Positions 26,342 through 34,424 of a stretch of 64,000 nucleotides of DNA are shown here, piece after piece. The notes beneath the pieces were generated by a model. It saw nothing but the letters and a program-made list of their open reading frames with translations. It was not told the origin of the DNA and did not search any database. Every line of letters begins with the position of its first letter. Position 1 is the first letter of the stretch. This DNA comes from Streptomyces sp. LBL (GTDB taxonomy: Bacteria > Actinomycetota > Actinomycetes > Streptomycetales > Streptomycetaceae), in contig NZ_JARXYX010000015.1 in the NCBI RefSeq assembly GCF_029893585.1, positions 124,001 through 188,000 on the forward strand, written 5' to 3'. A program made the position numbers and the translations under genes.

Positions 26342-26859
26342 GCACGCTGGAGGAGGTGCTGGCCCGGGCCCGGGGACTCATCGGCCGCTGGGAGGACGAG
26401 GACTGCGGCACGGTCACCGTCAAGGACTTCTGCCGGTACGCCGCCGCGATCGACGACGTCGACTACATCCGCCGGGCGCGCGCCCAGGAGTCGGCCGGTG
26501 CGGCGGTGGAGGCCCCCGCCCTGTTCCTCGCGTCCACCATGAGCTGGGAGGACGGGCCGGCCGAAGCGGAGTTGCGGCCGGACGGACTGACCGCCCGGGA
26601 GTCGCCGTGCACCCAGGGCCTTCCGGTGCGTCAGGTGCACGGCGGCCAGTCGGTACGGCTGAGCCGGGCGCCGCTCGCGGGCAGCCGGGTCACCGCCTCG
26701 CGTGCGGTCACCTCCGTCGAGCGCAAGCACGGCCGGTCCGGCGACTTCGTCCTGCTCGGCCTCACCACCCGCTTCACCTCGGCGGACGGCGACGAACTGA
26801 CGGCGGTGGACGAGACGATCGTCGTGCTGGCGGCCGTCCCCGAAGGAGCGGCCTCATGA
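26338..26859 (+). CDS. MaoC-like N-terminal hot-dog dehydratase subunit (second copy)
   Basis: A 173-residue hot-dog protein paralogous to the one at 15984. It shares the opening helix ARGLIGRWEDEDCGTVTVKDFCRYA, the GGQSVRLSRAPLAGSRVTA core and the ERKHGRSGDFVLL strand. It is the non-catalytic-looking half of a two-subunit hydratase. The GTG overlaps the IclR stop, and its stop overlaps the next start, so it belongs to the ring-cleavage operon. Confidence 0.77.
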   Translation: MSTLEEVLARARGLIGRWEDEDCGTVTVKDFCRYAAAIDDVDYIRRARAQESAGAAVEAPALFLASTMSWEDGPAEAELRPDGLTARESPCTQGLPVRQVHGGQSVRLSRAPLAGSRVTASRAVTSVERKHGRSGDFVLLGLTTRFTSADGDELTAVDETIVVLAAVPEGAAS

Positions 26860-27320
26860 GCCCCCCTGCCGATCGCCCCGCGGCCACACCCGGCCCCGGC
26901 CCCTGCCCCGTCGCGGGTGAGGTCTGTCCGCCGCGGCGGTACGCGCACAGCAGGGTGCAGTTGTTCCGGTTCAGTGCCGTGTCCTGGAACTCCCACCGCA
27001 TCCACTACGACGCCGAGTTCGCGGCCACGGAGGGCTTTCCCGACGTGGTCGTCCAGTCCACCCTGCACGGCGAGACCCTCAGCCGGTACGCGCTGGAGTG
27101 GGCCGGGCCGGACGCCCGGCTGAAATCGGTGAGCTGGCGCAACGTCACGACCGCGGTGGCCGGCGAGCCGCTCACCTGGACCGGGACGGTCCGTGTGGTC
27201 GCGCCCTGCGACGAGGGCGTGTGGATGACGCTCGACGTCCGCGTACTCAAGGACGACGGCGCTCCCTGCGTCACCGGGCACGTCGAACTCACCTGCCGTG
27301 GAGCTCGTACGACCTCTTGA
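26856..27320 (+). CDS. MaoC-like hydratase, catalytic subunit (second copy)
   Basis: A 154-residue MaoC-type protein with the hydratase motif WNSHRIHYDAEFAATEGF. The first 25 residues are a Pro-rich tail not seen in the copy at 16466. With the preceding gene it should hydrate an enoyl-CoA. Presence of two such pairs suggests two CoA-linked side chains or two chain lengths. It closes the operon that begins with the Rieske oxygenase. Confidence 0.82.
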   Translation: MSPPADRPAATPGPGPCPVAGEVCPPRRYAHSRVQLFRFSAVSWNSHRIHYDAEFAATEGFPDVVVQSTLHGETLSRYALEWAGPDARLKSVSWRNVTTAVAGEPLTWTGTVRVVAPCDEGVWMTLDVRVLKDDGAPCVTGHVELTCRGARTTS

Positions 27321-27389
27321 GCAGAGCGGTGTCCATGCCGCGGACGGCGAAGGTGATCTCCCGGATCGCCTTCGCCGTCCGCGTTCCGC

Positions 27390-27415
27390 GTTGTGCTCCG
27401 TCGTTGTGCTCCGTC
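27390..27415. repeat. 13-bp tandem duplication (GTTGTGCTCCGTC twice)
   Basis: Two perfect adjacent copies at 27390-27402 and 27403-27415, in the 194-base gap before the ferredoxin reductase gene. Confidence 0.9.
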
Positions 27416-27464
27416 CGGCTCGGCTCCGCGGGCGGCCATCGTGTCCGCCGTGCGTCCCGTCAGG

Positions 27465-27477
27465 CGGACCAGTTCCG
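27465..27477. promoter_or_regulatory. CGGA-N5-TCCG dyad before the ferredoxin reductase gene
   Basis: CGGACCAGTTCCG lies 38 bases before the start codon. It resembles the CGGA-TCCG cores at 15891 and 20898 and is a possible regulator site. Confidence 0.3.
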
Positions 27478-27514
27478 TTGGGCGGGGGCCGGGTCGTCCC
27501 TACGCTCCTGAACC

Positions 27515-28537
27515 ATGAGCGTTCCTACTGATGAGCCGGTCACCACGGGCGATGCCCCGGTGGTCGAAGCCGACATCCTGATCATCGGTGCCGGCCCGTC
27601 GGGCCTCTACGGCGCCTACTACGCGGGCTTCCGTGGACTGCGCGTCGCGGTCATGGACGTCCTGCCCCAACTCGGCGGCCAGATCAGCGCGATGTACCCC
27701 GAGAAGCCCATCTTCGACATCGCCGGTTTCCCGTCGGTGCGCGGACGCGACCTCGTGGACAACCTGGTCGCCCAGGCGGAGCCGTACGGCGTCCGCTACC
27801 TCCTCGGGGAACGGGCCGTGGAGCTGTCCTACGAGCCCGACGGCCGGCCCCTCGTCCGCGGCGACCGGGGGACGACCGTACGGGCCGGGGCAGTGGTGAT
27901 CACCGGCGGGGTGGGCACCTTCACCCCCAGGCCGCTGCCGGCCGGCGAGGACTACCTCGGCCGCGGCCAGGTCTACTTCGTGCCGGACCCGACCGACCAC
28001 ACCGGCCACGACGTGATCGTCGTCGGCGGTGGCGACAGCGCCTTCGACTGGGCGGCGACGCTCGCGCCGATCGCCCGCTCCGTCCGGCTCGTCCACCGCA
28101 CGGGCCGTTTCCGGGCGCACCACGCGACGGTGGAGAAGGTGCGGGCCCTCGGTATCGAGATCATCACCGACTCCGAGGTGAGCGCGCTGCACGGCACCGC
28201 GCGGGTGGAGCAGGTGGAGGTCCGGCACCGCACCACGAAGGCCACGCGGCTGCTTCCGGCGCACAGCGTCGTCGCCGCCCTCGGCTTCGTCGCCGACCTG
28301 GGTCCGCTGCAGAACTGGGGACTCGACCTGCAGGCACGGCGGATCGCCGTGGACACCCGGATGGCCACCAACCTGCCCCGCGTGTTCGCCGCCGGCGACA
28401 TCACCGACTACCCGGGCAAGGTGCGGCTGATCGCCGTGGGCTTCGGCGAGGCCGCCACCGCCGTGAACAACGCGGCCACCGTCATCGATCCGGAGGCAGC
28501 ACTGTTCCCCGGACATTCCACAGACAAGGAGAACTGA
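27515..28537 (+). CDS. Ferredoxin-NADP reductase, thioredoxin-reductase-like type
   Basis: A 340-residue FAD- and NAD(P)H-binding reductase. It has the FAD motif ILIIGAGPSGLYGAYYAG, the NADPH motif VIVVGGGDSAFDWA and the C-terminal RVFAAGDITDYPGKVRLIA. There is no CxxC redox pair, which separates it from thioredoxin reductase and fits bacterial FNR type 2. A 7Fe ferredoxin gene follows one base after the stop. The pair probably supplies electrons to the Rieske oxygenase or another redox enzyme. No clear ribosome-binding site precedes the ATG. Confidence 0.9.
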   Translation: MSVPTDEPVTTGDAPVVEADILIIGAGPSGLYGAYYAGFRGLRVAVMDVLPQLGGQISAMYPEKPIFDIAGFPSVRGRDLVDNLVAQAEPYGVRYLLGERAVELSYEPDGRPLVRGDRGTTVRAGAVVITGGVGTFTPRPLPAGEDYLGRGQVYFVPDPTDHTGHDVIVVGGGDSAFDWAATLAPIARSVRLVHRTGRFRAHHATVEKVRALGIEIITDSEVSALHGTARVEQVEVRHRTTKATRLLPAHSVVAALGFVADLGPLQNWGLDLQARRIAVDTRMATNLPRVFAAGDITDYPGKVRLIAVGFGEAATAVNNAATVIDPEAALFPGHSTDKEN

Positions 28538-28538
28538 C

Positions 28539-28871
28539 ATGGCCTACGTGATCGGCGCGGCCTGCGTCGACATCATGGACCGGTCCTGCATGGAGGAATG
28601 CCCGGTCGACTGCATCTACGAGGGCGAGCGCAAGCTCTACATCAACCCGGTGGAGTGCATCGACTGCGGCGCCTGCGAGACGGCCTGCCCGGAGCAGGCG
28701 ATCACCGTCGACCGGCTCGCCGACCCCGAGTTCCGCGCCGACAACCGCCGCTTCTTCGAGGAGCCGCTGCCCGGCCGTACGACCGCGCTGGGCACGCCCG
28801 GCGGAGCGAGCGGCCTCGGTCCGGTGGGCATCGACACCCCCCTCGTCAAGGCCGCGGCGGAAGGCGCCTGA
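28539..28871 (+). CDS. fdxA: 7Fe ferredoxin
   Basis: A 110-residue ferredoxin with eight cysteines at 9, 17, 21, 25, 40, 43, 46 and 50. In the 7Fe pattern, Cys9, 17 and 50 hold a [3Fe-4S] cluster and Cys21, 40, 43 and 46 a [4Fe-4S] cluster. AAGGAG lies in the end of the reductase gene. It shuttles electrons between the reductase and an oxygenase. Confidence 0.93.
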   Translation: MAYVIGAACVDIMDRSCMEECPVDCIYEGERKLYINPVECIDCGACETACPEQAITVDRLADPEFRADNRRFFEEPLPGRTTALGTPGGASGLGPVGIDTPLVKAAAEGA

Positions 28872-28958
28872 GGGGCGCCGCCGCCTCCGCCAGGGTGTCC
28901 AGGACCGCCGCCGCGCAGCTGGAGGCACTGGACGACCGTCGAGCGCGCCTTCCAGCCG

Positions 28959-29012
28959 GTGCCGCCAGGCCCCTGCCGCGGTCCCGGCCACCGGGGGGGG
29001 CGGCACGGCAGG
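28959..29012. terminator. Hairpin region after the ferredoxin gene
   Basis: Two nested inverted repeats, GTGCCGCC (28959-28966) with GGCGGCAC (28999-29006), and CCTGCCG (28972-28978) with CGGCAGG (29006-29012), compete around an 8-G run. This is a plausible factor-independent terminator of the GC-rich type without a U tract. Confidence 0.45.
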
Positions 29013-29042
29013 TCCGCAGGCCCCCGCGTCACTGCGGGTACA

Positions 29043-29085
29043 TACCGAAGTGCCTGAAGTACGTCTATATTTTGCCTTCTCGGTA
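29043..29085 (+). promoter_or_regulatory. AT-rich promoter/operator region of the second iclR gene
   Basis: TACCGA (29043-29048) and TCGGTA (29080-29085) flank an AT-rich stretch containing TATATTTT. The site is 50-95 bases upstream of the iclR start, where a -10 box and a dyad for autoregulation would be expected. Confidence 0.4.
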
Positions 29086-29136
29086 CTGGTGGCCGTCTCC
29101 GTCCGAGGCGCGCCGCTCAGGTGAGGAGGACGAGTC

Positions 29137-29946
29137 ATGGTCGCTGCGTACGAGGTCGGTGAGGACGGCGGAGGTACCCGGCCGGAGCATGAGCCTCCCA
29201 AATCGGTCCTCGGCAAGGTCGGACTCATTCTGAGCGCCTTCCGGGACGACGACTTCTCGCTGAGCCTCGCCGAGCTGACGGCCCGCACCGGGGTCGCGAA
29301 GGCCACCGTCTACCGCCTGTGCCAGGGGCTCGTCGCCGGCGAGCTCCTGGAGCGGGAGGGCTCGGACTACCGTCTCGGGCTGCAGCTGTACGAGATCGGT
29401 CTGCGCGCGCCGCGCCAGCGGACCCTGCGCGAGGCCGCGCGGCCCGTCGTCGAGAACCTCGCGCAGAGCCTCGACAACGCCGTCACCCTGGCCGTGCCGA
29501 ACGGCTCGGAACTGCTGTGCATCGAGAACGTCGGCACCCACCGCAACCGGGCCCGGGCCAGTGTGGGCGGACGGCACATCCAGCTGCACAGCACCGCCTC
29601 CGGGAAGCTGACCCTCGCCATGCTTCCCGACCAGTACCCGCTGTCCGTGGTCCTGCCGCGGATGCGCCGCCGTACGCCGCGCACCTTGAACGCCGCCCAG
29701 CTCCCCGACGAGCTCGTCCGTATCCGGGAGCAGGGTTACGCCACCGAGGTCGAGGAGTTCCGCGACGGTTACCTCGCCGTCGCGGTGCCCGTGCGCGGCA
29801 CCGACGAGGCCTATCTGGGCGCCCTGTCGGTCATCGCCCCGACGGCGGGCAGCAACGTCCCCAGGATGCTGGTGGCACTGACCGGCGCGTCCCACACGAT
29901 CACCGCGCGCCTGACCCTGTTCGAGGCCTACCGCGCCCCGCGGTGA
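29137..29946 (+). CDS. IclR-family transcriptional regulator (second)
   Basis: A 269-residue IclR regulator. The DNA-binding domain holds KSVLGKVGLILSAF and LTARTGVAKATVYRLCQGL; the effector domain holds LCIENVGTHRNRARAS and QLHSTASGKLTLAM. It has its own promoter region and a GGAGG seven bases before the ATG. It is similar in N-terminal sequence to the regulator at 25508 (both contain SVLGKV and GVAKATV). Likely target: the ferredoxin/Rieske genes or the side-chain genes. Confidence 0.92.
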   Translation: MVAAYEVGEDGGGTRPEHEPPKSVLGKVGLILSAFRDDDFSLSLAELTARTGVAKATVYRLCQGLVAGELLEREGSDYRLGLQLYEIGLRAPRQRTLREAARPVVENLAQSLDNAVTLAVPNGSELLCIENVGTHRNRARASVGGRHIQLHSTASGKLTLAMLPDQYPLSVVLPRMRRRTPRTLNAAQLPDELVRIREQGYATEVEEFRDGYLAVAVPVRGTDEAYLGALSVIAPTAGSNVPRMLVALTGASHTITARLTLFEAYRAPR

Positions 29947-29952
29947 CGAGGG

Positions 29953-29997
29953 ATCCTCGTACCGCGGTGAGGCCGTACTGAGCAATCCTCGTACCGC
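29953..29997. repeat. 13-bp direct repeat between convergent regulators
   Basis: ATCCTCGTACCGC occurs at 29953-29965 and 29985-29997 in the 53-base gap between the iclR and ROK gene ends. Confidence 0.85.
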
Positions 29998-29999
29998 CG

Positions 30000-31247
30000 T
30001 CAGGGCGCTCCCGCGTCGTCGACCAGCATCCGGGCGATGCCTCGTTCGCTGAAGACGTCTCGCAGGGCGAGGGCGACACCGCCGTGGATCGAGGAGTTCT
30101 CACCGAGCTGAGTCGTGGTGATGGTCAGCTTCCGGGTGGCCAGGGGCAGGGCGCGCTGATAGACCACGGCGCGGACCCCGGAGAGCATGTCGTCGCGCAG
30201 CTCGCTCAGCGGGCCGCCGAGGATCAGCGTGCGGGGGTTGAACATGTAGACCAGCATCGCCACCACCTCACCGATCTCGGTGGCGGCCTGACGCAGGGCA
30301 CGTACGGCGGGCGGGTCGTTGTTCGCGACGCGTTCGGCCAGCGTGTGAGCGCCGAAGAGGGGATCCTCCTCGGTCGACTCGGGGATACCCAGACTGCTCA
30401 GGACGGCCCGGTGGGAGGCGAGCGCTCCCACACAACCGATGTTGCCGCAGGTGCACAGGACGTCGCCCCCGCCGCCGACGGCCCGGATGTGGCCGACGTC
30501 GCCGGCGGCTCCGTCCGCCCCTCGGTGCACCTCGCCGTCGGCCGTGATGATGCCGACGCCGATACCCGCGCCTATCTTGATGCAGAGCAGCGGGGTGTCG
30601 ACCTGGTCCTGGGCGGCCTCGCCAACGGCCATGAGGTTGGCGTCGTTGTCCACCACCGCGGGGGCGTGGAAGCGACTGCGCAGCCACTCGGCCACCGGGA
30701 AGCCGTCCCAGCCGGGCATGCCGGTCGGCCGCACGGCGCAGCCGCGCTGAGGGTCCACGGGTGCGGGCAGGCCCACGACCACCTCGCGGACCCGGTCCGG
30801 ATCGCGCCCGCACCGCTCCAGCAGGTTGAGCAGTTCCTCGGTCACCGCTTCGAGCACGGCCTGAGGCCCGGCCTCGATCGGAATGACCACCGTCTCCTGC
30901 GCGAGCACCCGCCCGCCGAGATCGGCGATCGCGACCTGGGACGCCAGAGTGTCGATGTCCGCCACGGCAATGGTTCCCGCCCGGGGGCTGAGTGTCAGCA
31001 CGCGCGGCGGCCGTCCCCGCACGGATTCGCTGGACTCGATCTCCCGCAGGATGCCGTGCCCGACGAGGTGCTCGACCTGCTGACCGACCGTCGAACGGGC
31101 CAGACCTGTGCGCCGCGCGAGCTCGGCACGGCTGGTCGCTTCGCCCGACACCACGAGGTCCAGCACTTTGGGCAGCCCTACGGGCACCGCGGGGAGCAGG
31201 GAAGGATCGACCAGAGAGTCATCGGCTTTATGCACGTCCAAGACCAT
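30000..31247 (-). CDS. ROK-family transcriptional regulator
   Basis: A 415-residue ROK repressor. The N-terminal winged helix includes TSRAELARRTGLARSTVGQQVEHL. The sugar-kinase-like domain includes VDNDANLMAVGEA, IKIGAGIGVGIITADG and the zinc motif HIRAVGGGGDVLCTCGNIGCV. Such proteins sense sugars or sugar derivatives. The ATG at 31247 is preferred; a TTG at 31265 is in frame. It faces away from a Gfo/Idh-Dpp operon across a 903-base gap and is the likely regulator of that operon. Confidence 0.92.
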   Translation of the reverse strand: MVLDVHKADDSLVDPSLLPAVPVGLPKVLDLVVSGEATSRAELARRTGLARSTVGQQVEHLVGHGILREIESSESVRGRPPRVLTLSPRAGTIAVADIDTLASQVAIADLGGRVLAQETVVIPIEAGPQAVLEAVTEELLNLLERCGRDPDRVREVVVGLPAPVDPQRGCAVRPTGMPGWDGFPVAEWLRSRFHAPAVVDNDANLMAVGEAAQDQVDTPLLCIKIGAGIGVGIITADGEVHRGADGAAGDVGHIRAVGGGGDVLCTCGNIGCVGALASHRAVLSSLGIPESTEEDPLFGAHTLAERVANNDPPAVRALRQAATEIGEVVAMLVYMFNPRTLILGGPLSELRDDMLSGVRAVVYQRALPLATRKLTITTTQLGENSSIHGGVALALRDVFSERGIARMLVDDAGAP

Positions 31248-31367
31248 AATTACGTCGTCTCGCAACCGTCAACGGCCGTGCCCCTCAAGTCAGACTTCCC
31301 GGACGACCGCCCCAGGAGGAAGATCCCTGCCTTCGGCCATCTTTACTCCACACAAAAAATTAAAAAT

Positions 31368-31403
31368 ACCATCTTGTTCTACGGACACGAACTAAACGAT
31401 GGT
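31368..31403. promoter_or_regulatory. Imperfect inverted repeat in the AT-rich ROK promoter region
   Basis: ACCATC (31368-31373) and GATGGT (31398-31403) are perfect outer arms; inside them GTTC and GAAC also pair. The site lies 120-155 bases upstream of the ROK start codon in unusually AT-rich DNA, a fitting place for a ROK operator. Confidence 0.4.
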
Positions 31404-32085
31404 GAGGCAAGACGCGACCTTCAGGTGCACATCGGGCACCATGACGGCGCATCGCCGCCAAAAACGGCGGAGTATCTCAACGGCACGGAACTGAAGTCAA
31501 TGACATGCGGTCCCCTCATGGGTCGGACACTCGCACCCGAGGCCCCCTCGGCGCACCTGACACCCCCGTTCACGGGCGGGCCCGGGTGCGCCTTCACTGC
31601 GTCCGCAGGTTCCGCCTCCGGGCCGCAGACAGCTCCCACGACACACCTTGAGTTCCGCACTGAGCTGCGGCTTTCGGCGCAGCTGCGTCCGAGGCGCCCG
31701 GGGCCGGCCGACCGCCTGGACGGTCGCCGAACAGGGACCCGAGCAGCCGACCCGACAGCCCACCGCGGCCACTTATCACGATTCGATAACCAGGCCGTGA
31801 GTGTTCTGCTCAGTGGACCGGGCGCCTCGTGCGTCCCTCGACACCGCTCTTAAATACACAGCAGCCGGGCGAGAAACAGGCGCGGCACTGGGATTGAGGG
31901 ACCGGCACACCCCGCCGCCCGACCGGGATCCCCCGGCACGGCCGGAAAACCGGGCGTCCTCGATCCACGCGGTTCGGCACCCGCTCAGAGCGGAATCACC
32001 TTCTGCCGCCCGGTCCGAAGTGTCCCTGTCGTGGCCCTGCCGTCGACGACCACGTACGAACCCAGCGACCACACCCCATCCCCGG

Positions 32086-32115
32086 CACCCGCACCCGCAC
32101 CCGCACCCGCACCCG
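32086..32115. repeat. CACCCG hexanucleotide repeat, five copies
   Basis: Five perfect copies lie 35-65 bases before the Gfo/Idh start codon, in the presumed untranslated leader. Confidence 0.9.
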
Positions 32116-32150
32116 CACCGTGCATCGCCACCTGGAGAGGAACCCTCGCA

Positions 32151-33254
32151 ATGGCCAAACAGACGCATCGAATCGGCATTCTCGGCAGCGGAAACATCTT
32201 CGGCCGGTACGTCACCGGCCTCGCCCGCTACCCGGAACTGCAGATCGTGCGCGTGGGCGACATCGACGCGGCCCGGGCCAAGCAGGCCGCCGCCGATCAC
32301 GCCATCCCGGCCTGGGGCGACGACGCGGAGCTGTACGCCGACGAGTCGGTGGACATCATCGTGAACCTCACCCCGCCGGTGCACCACGCGCGCACCATCA
32401 GCACCGCCCTGGCGGCCGGCAAGCACGTCTACGTCGAGAAGCCCCTGGCCACCACGGTCGAGGAGGGCAGGACCGTCCTCGCGGCGGCGGCCGGGAGCGG
32501 GCGCATTCTCGGCTCGGCCCCCGACACCTTCCTCGGCAGCGCGAGCCAGACGGCCCGCAAGGCCCTGGACGCCGGCCGGATCGGCACACCGATCGGTGCC
32601 TCGGCCTTCATCGGCCACAGCAAGGCCGAGACCTGGCACCCGGACCCGCGTTTCCTGTTCCAGCCGGGCGGCGGCCCGGTGATGGACATGGGCCCGTACT
32701 ACTTCGCGATCCTCGTCAACCTCCTGGGGCCGGTCCGGTCCGTCGCCGCGTCCAGCAGGATCGGTGCCCCGCGGCGGACCGTGACAGCGCCACAGCGGGC
32801 TGTCGACTCCATCGAGGTCACGGTTCCCACCCACGCCGGCGCGGTGCTGACCTTCGCCTCCGGAGTCATCGGCACGACGCAGATGAGCTTCGACGTGTGG
32901 GACACGGACCTCCCGTTCATGGAGATCTACGGCACCGAGGGCACGCTGTCCCTGCCCAGCCCGAACAACTTCGACGGTGACGTGCGGCTGCGGCGGCACG
33001 GCGAGAGCGAGTGGACCGTGCTGGAGCCGGCGGTCGAGCTGTTCGGCGCCGTCGGCACCCGCGAACAGGCCCGCCGCGGCCTCGGCGTCCGCGATCTCGC
33101 GGACGCGATCGAGGGCGGCCCGCACCGCGCGAACGCCCCCTTCGCCTTCCACGTGCTCGAAGCGCTGTGCGCCGTGGACGAGTCCTCCCAGCAGGGTCGC
33201 GTGGTGGAGCTGGGCAGCACCTGCGATCGCCCGCAGCCGCGTTTCTCCGGCTGA
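32151..33254 (+). CDS. Gfo/Idh/MocA family oxidoreductase (second)
   Basis: A 367-residue NAD(P)-dependent sugar dehydrogenase-like enzyme. It contains the Rossmann motif GILGSGNIFGRYVTGL, the catalytic YVEKPLATT near residue 95, and PVMDMGPYYFAILVNLL in the C-terminal domain. GGAGAGG lies upstream of the ATG; in-frame upstream codons encode a Pro-Ala repeat and are rejected. It opens an operon with a quinone oxidoreductase, a Dpp-type importer and a TIM-barrel isomerase. Oxidation of a ring hydroxyl of an imported sugar or glycoside is the likely reaction. Confidence 0.88.
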   Translation: MAKQTHRIGILGSGNIFGRYVTGLARYPELQIVRVGDIDAARAKQAAADHAIPAWGDDAELYADESVDIIVNLTPPVHHARTISTALAAGKHVYVEKPLATTVEEGRTVLAAAAGSGRILGSAPDTFLGSASQTARKALDAGRIGTPIGASAFIGHSKAETWHPDPRFLFQPGGGPVMDMGPYYFAILVNLLGPVRSVAASSRIGAPRRTVTAPQRAVDSIEVTVPTHAGAVLTFASGVIGTTQMSFDVWDTDLPFMEIYGTEGTLSLPSPNNFDGDVRLRRHGESEWTVLEPAVELFGAVGTREQARRGLGVRDLADAIEGGPHRANAPFAFHVLEALCAVDESSQQGRVVELGSTCDRPQPRFSG

Positions 33255-33318
33255 CGCCCACGGCTTCGGCCCGACGTCCGGCCGAAGCCCCGTACGGCAC
33301 ATGAACAGGAGACTCACA

Positions 33319-34257
33319 GTGCCTGACGCCTACGGATTCACCAGATACGGCGGACCTGAGGAGCAACGATTCCTCGATCTGCCCAAGCCCGTACCCGGGC
33401 CGGACGAGCTGCTGGTCGAGGTGTACGCGGCCGGCGTCAACCCGGTGGACTGGGGCGTCCGGGCCGGAAAGCACCGTGCCTTCCTGCACCTCGAGATGCC
33501 GGCCGTGCTCGGACGTGAGGCCGCCGGGGTGGTCGAACAACTCGGCGAGGGTGTGGACGGGTTCGCGGTGGGCGACCCGGTGTTCGGCACCACCCTCCGG
33601 GGCGGCGGCTGCTACGCCCGGTACGCGCTCCTGACAGCCGGCCAGACGGCGCCGAAGCCCCCCTCGGTCTCCTTCACCGACGCGGCGGCGCTGCCGGTGG
33701 CGGCCGGCACCGCCCACGACTGCGTGAACCAGCTCGGTCCGACGGCCGGCCAGACCCTGCTGATCCTGGGAATCGGCGGCGGTGTGGGCGTCGCGGCGGC
33801 GCAACTCGCACGCGACGCCGGAGTGTCCGTCGTCGGCACCGCCTCCGCGGCCAAACGAGAGTTCGTCGAGTCGCTCGGCGCCACGGCGATCGACTACGAC
33901 GGCGCGGACTTCGGCAAGCAGCTCGATGCCGCCCTGCCGAACGGAGCCGACACGGTCCTCGACCTCGTGGGCGGCGGTGCGCTGGACAGCGTCTCGTCGG
34001 TGATCTCCCCCGGCTGCCGGGTCATCTCGGCCACCGACCCGGAGACGGCGGCCCGGTTCGGCGCTCTGCCGATGTCCCGCAAGAGCTCGACCGCGACGCT
34101 CACCGAGCTGGCCCGGCGCGTGGCGGAAGGCCGGCTCGACCCTCAGGTCCGCGCCGTCTTTCCTTTCGAGGACGCCGAGGCCGCCCTGCGCGAAGTCGAG
34201 TCCGGTCATCCGTGGGGCAAGGTGGTGCTGGACATGACGTCACGTTCGAGCCACTGA
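33319..34257 (+). CDS. Medium-chain dehydrogenase, quinone oxidoreductase-like
   Basis: A 312-residue zinc-independent MDR protein: GroES-like half (PDELLVEVYAAGVNPVDWG), nucleotide loop LILGIGGGVGVAAAQLA, and the C-terminal HPWGKVVLDMT. The GTG at 33319 has AGGAG eight bases upstream; an in-frame ATG at 33301 lies before that site and is less likely. It may reduce an enone formed after sugar oxidation. Operon position after Gfo/Idh supports a shared pathway. Confidence 0.86.
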   Translation: MPDAYGFTRYGGPEEQRFLDLPKPVPGPDELLVEVYAAGVNPVDWGVRAGKHRAFLHLEMPAVLGREAAGVVEQLGEGVDGFAVGDPVFGTTLRGGGCYARYALLTAGQTAPKPPSVSFTDAAALPVAAGTAHDCVNQLGPTAGQTLLILGIGGGVGVAAAQLARDAGVSVVGTASAAKREFVESLGATAIDYDGADFGKQLDAALPNGADTVLDLVGGGALDSVSSVISPGCRVISATDPETAARFGALPMSRKSSTATLTELARRVAEGRLDPQVRAVFPFEDAEAALREVESGHPWGKVVLDMTSRSSH

Positions 34258-34424
34258 CCTGCGGCCTTCCCCTTCGAGGGCGACCACCGCTGCGGGCGTG
34301 ACCGGTGGCCGTGCCTGTCCTCATCGTGCGTCACGCTCCTCGTCCGTCCGCACCACGGGGCGGATGCTCCCCTCCTGCCGCCCCTCACCCACCAAGAGTC
34401 CCCCGAACATCTCTAGGAGCACCG

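Larger units (their letters stand above)
31248..32150. other. Long intergenic region between the ROK regulator and the Gfo/Idh operon
   Basis: About 900 bases with no convincing gene. It holds an AT-rich stretch at 31340-31400 (ACAAAAAATTAAAAATACC), the imperfect dyad at 31368-31403, a small dyad TTATC-N7-GATAA at 31773-31789, and a CACCCG hexamer repeat at 32086. Open frames across it have non-native codon use. It probably contains the divergent promoters and possibly a long 5' untranslated region. Confidence 0.6.

Noticed and set aside
31421..31853. Several open frames in the ROK-Gfo gap
   Set aside because: Low-complexity, no ribosome-binding sites, no motifs, and third-position composition unlike neighbouring genes.
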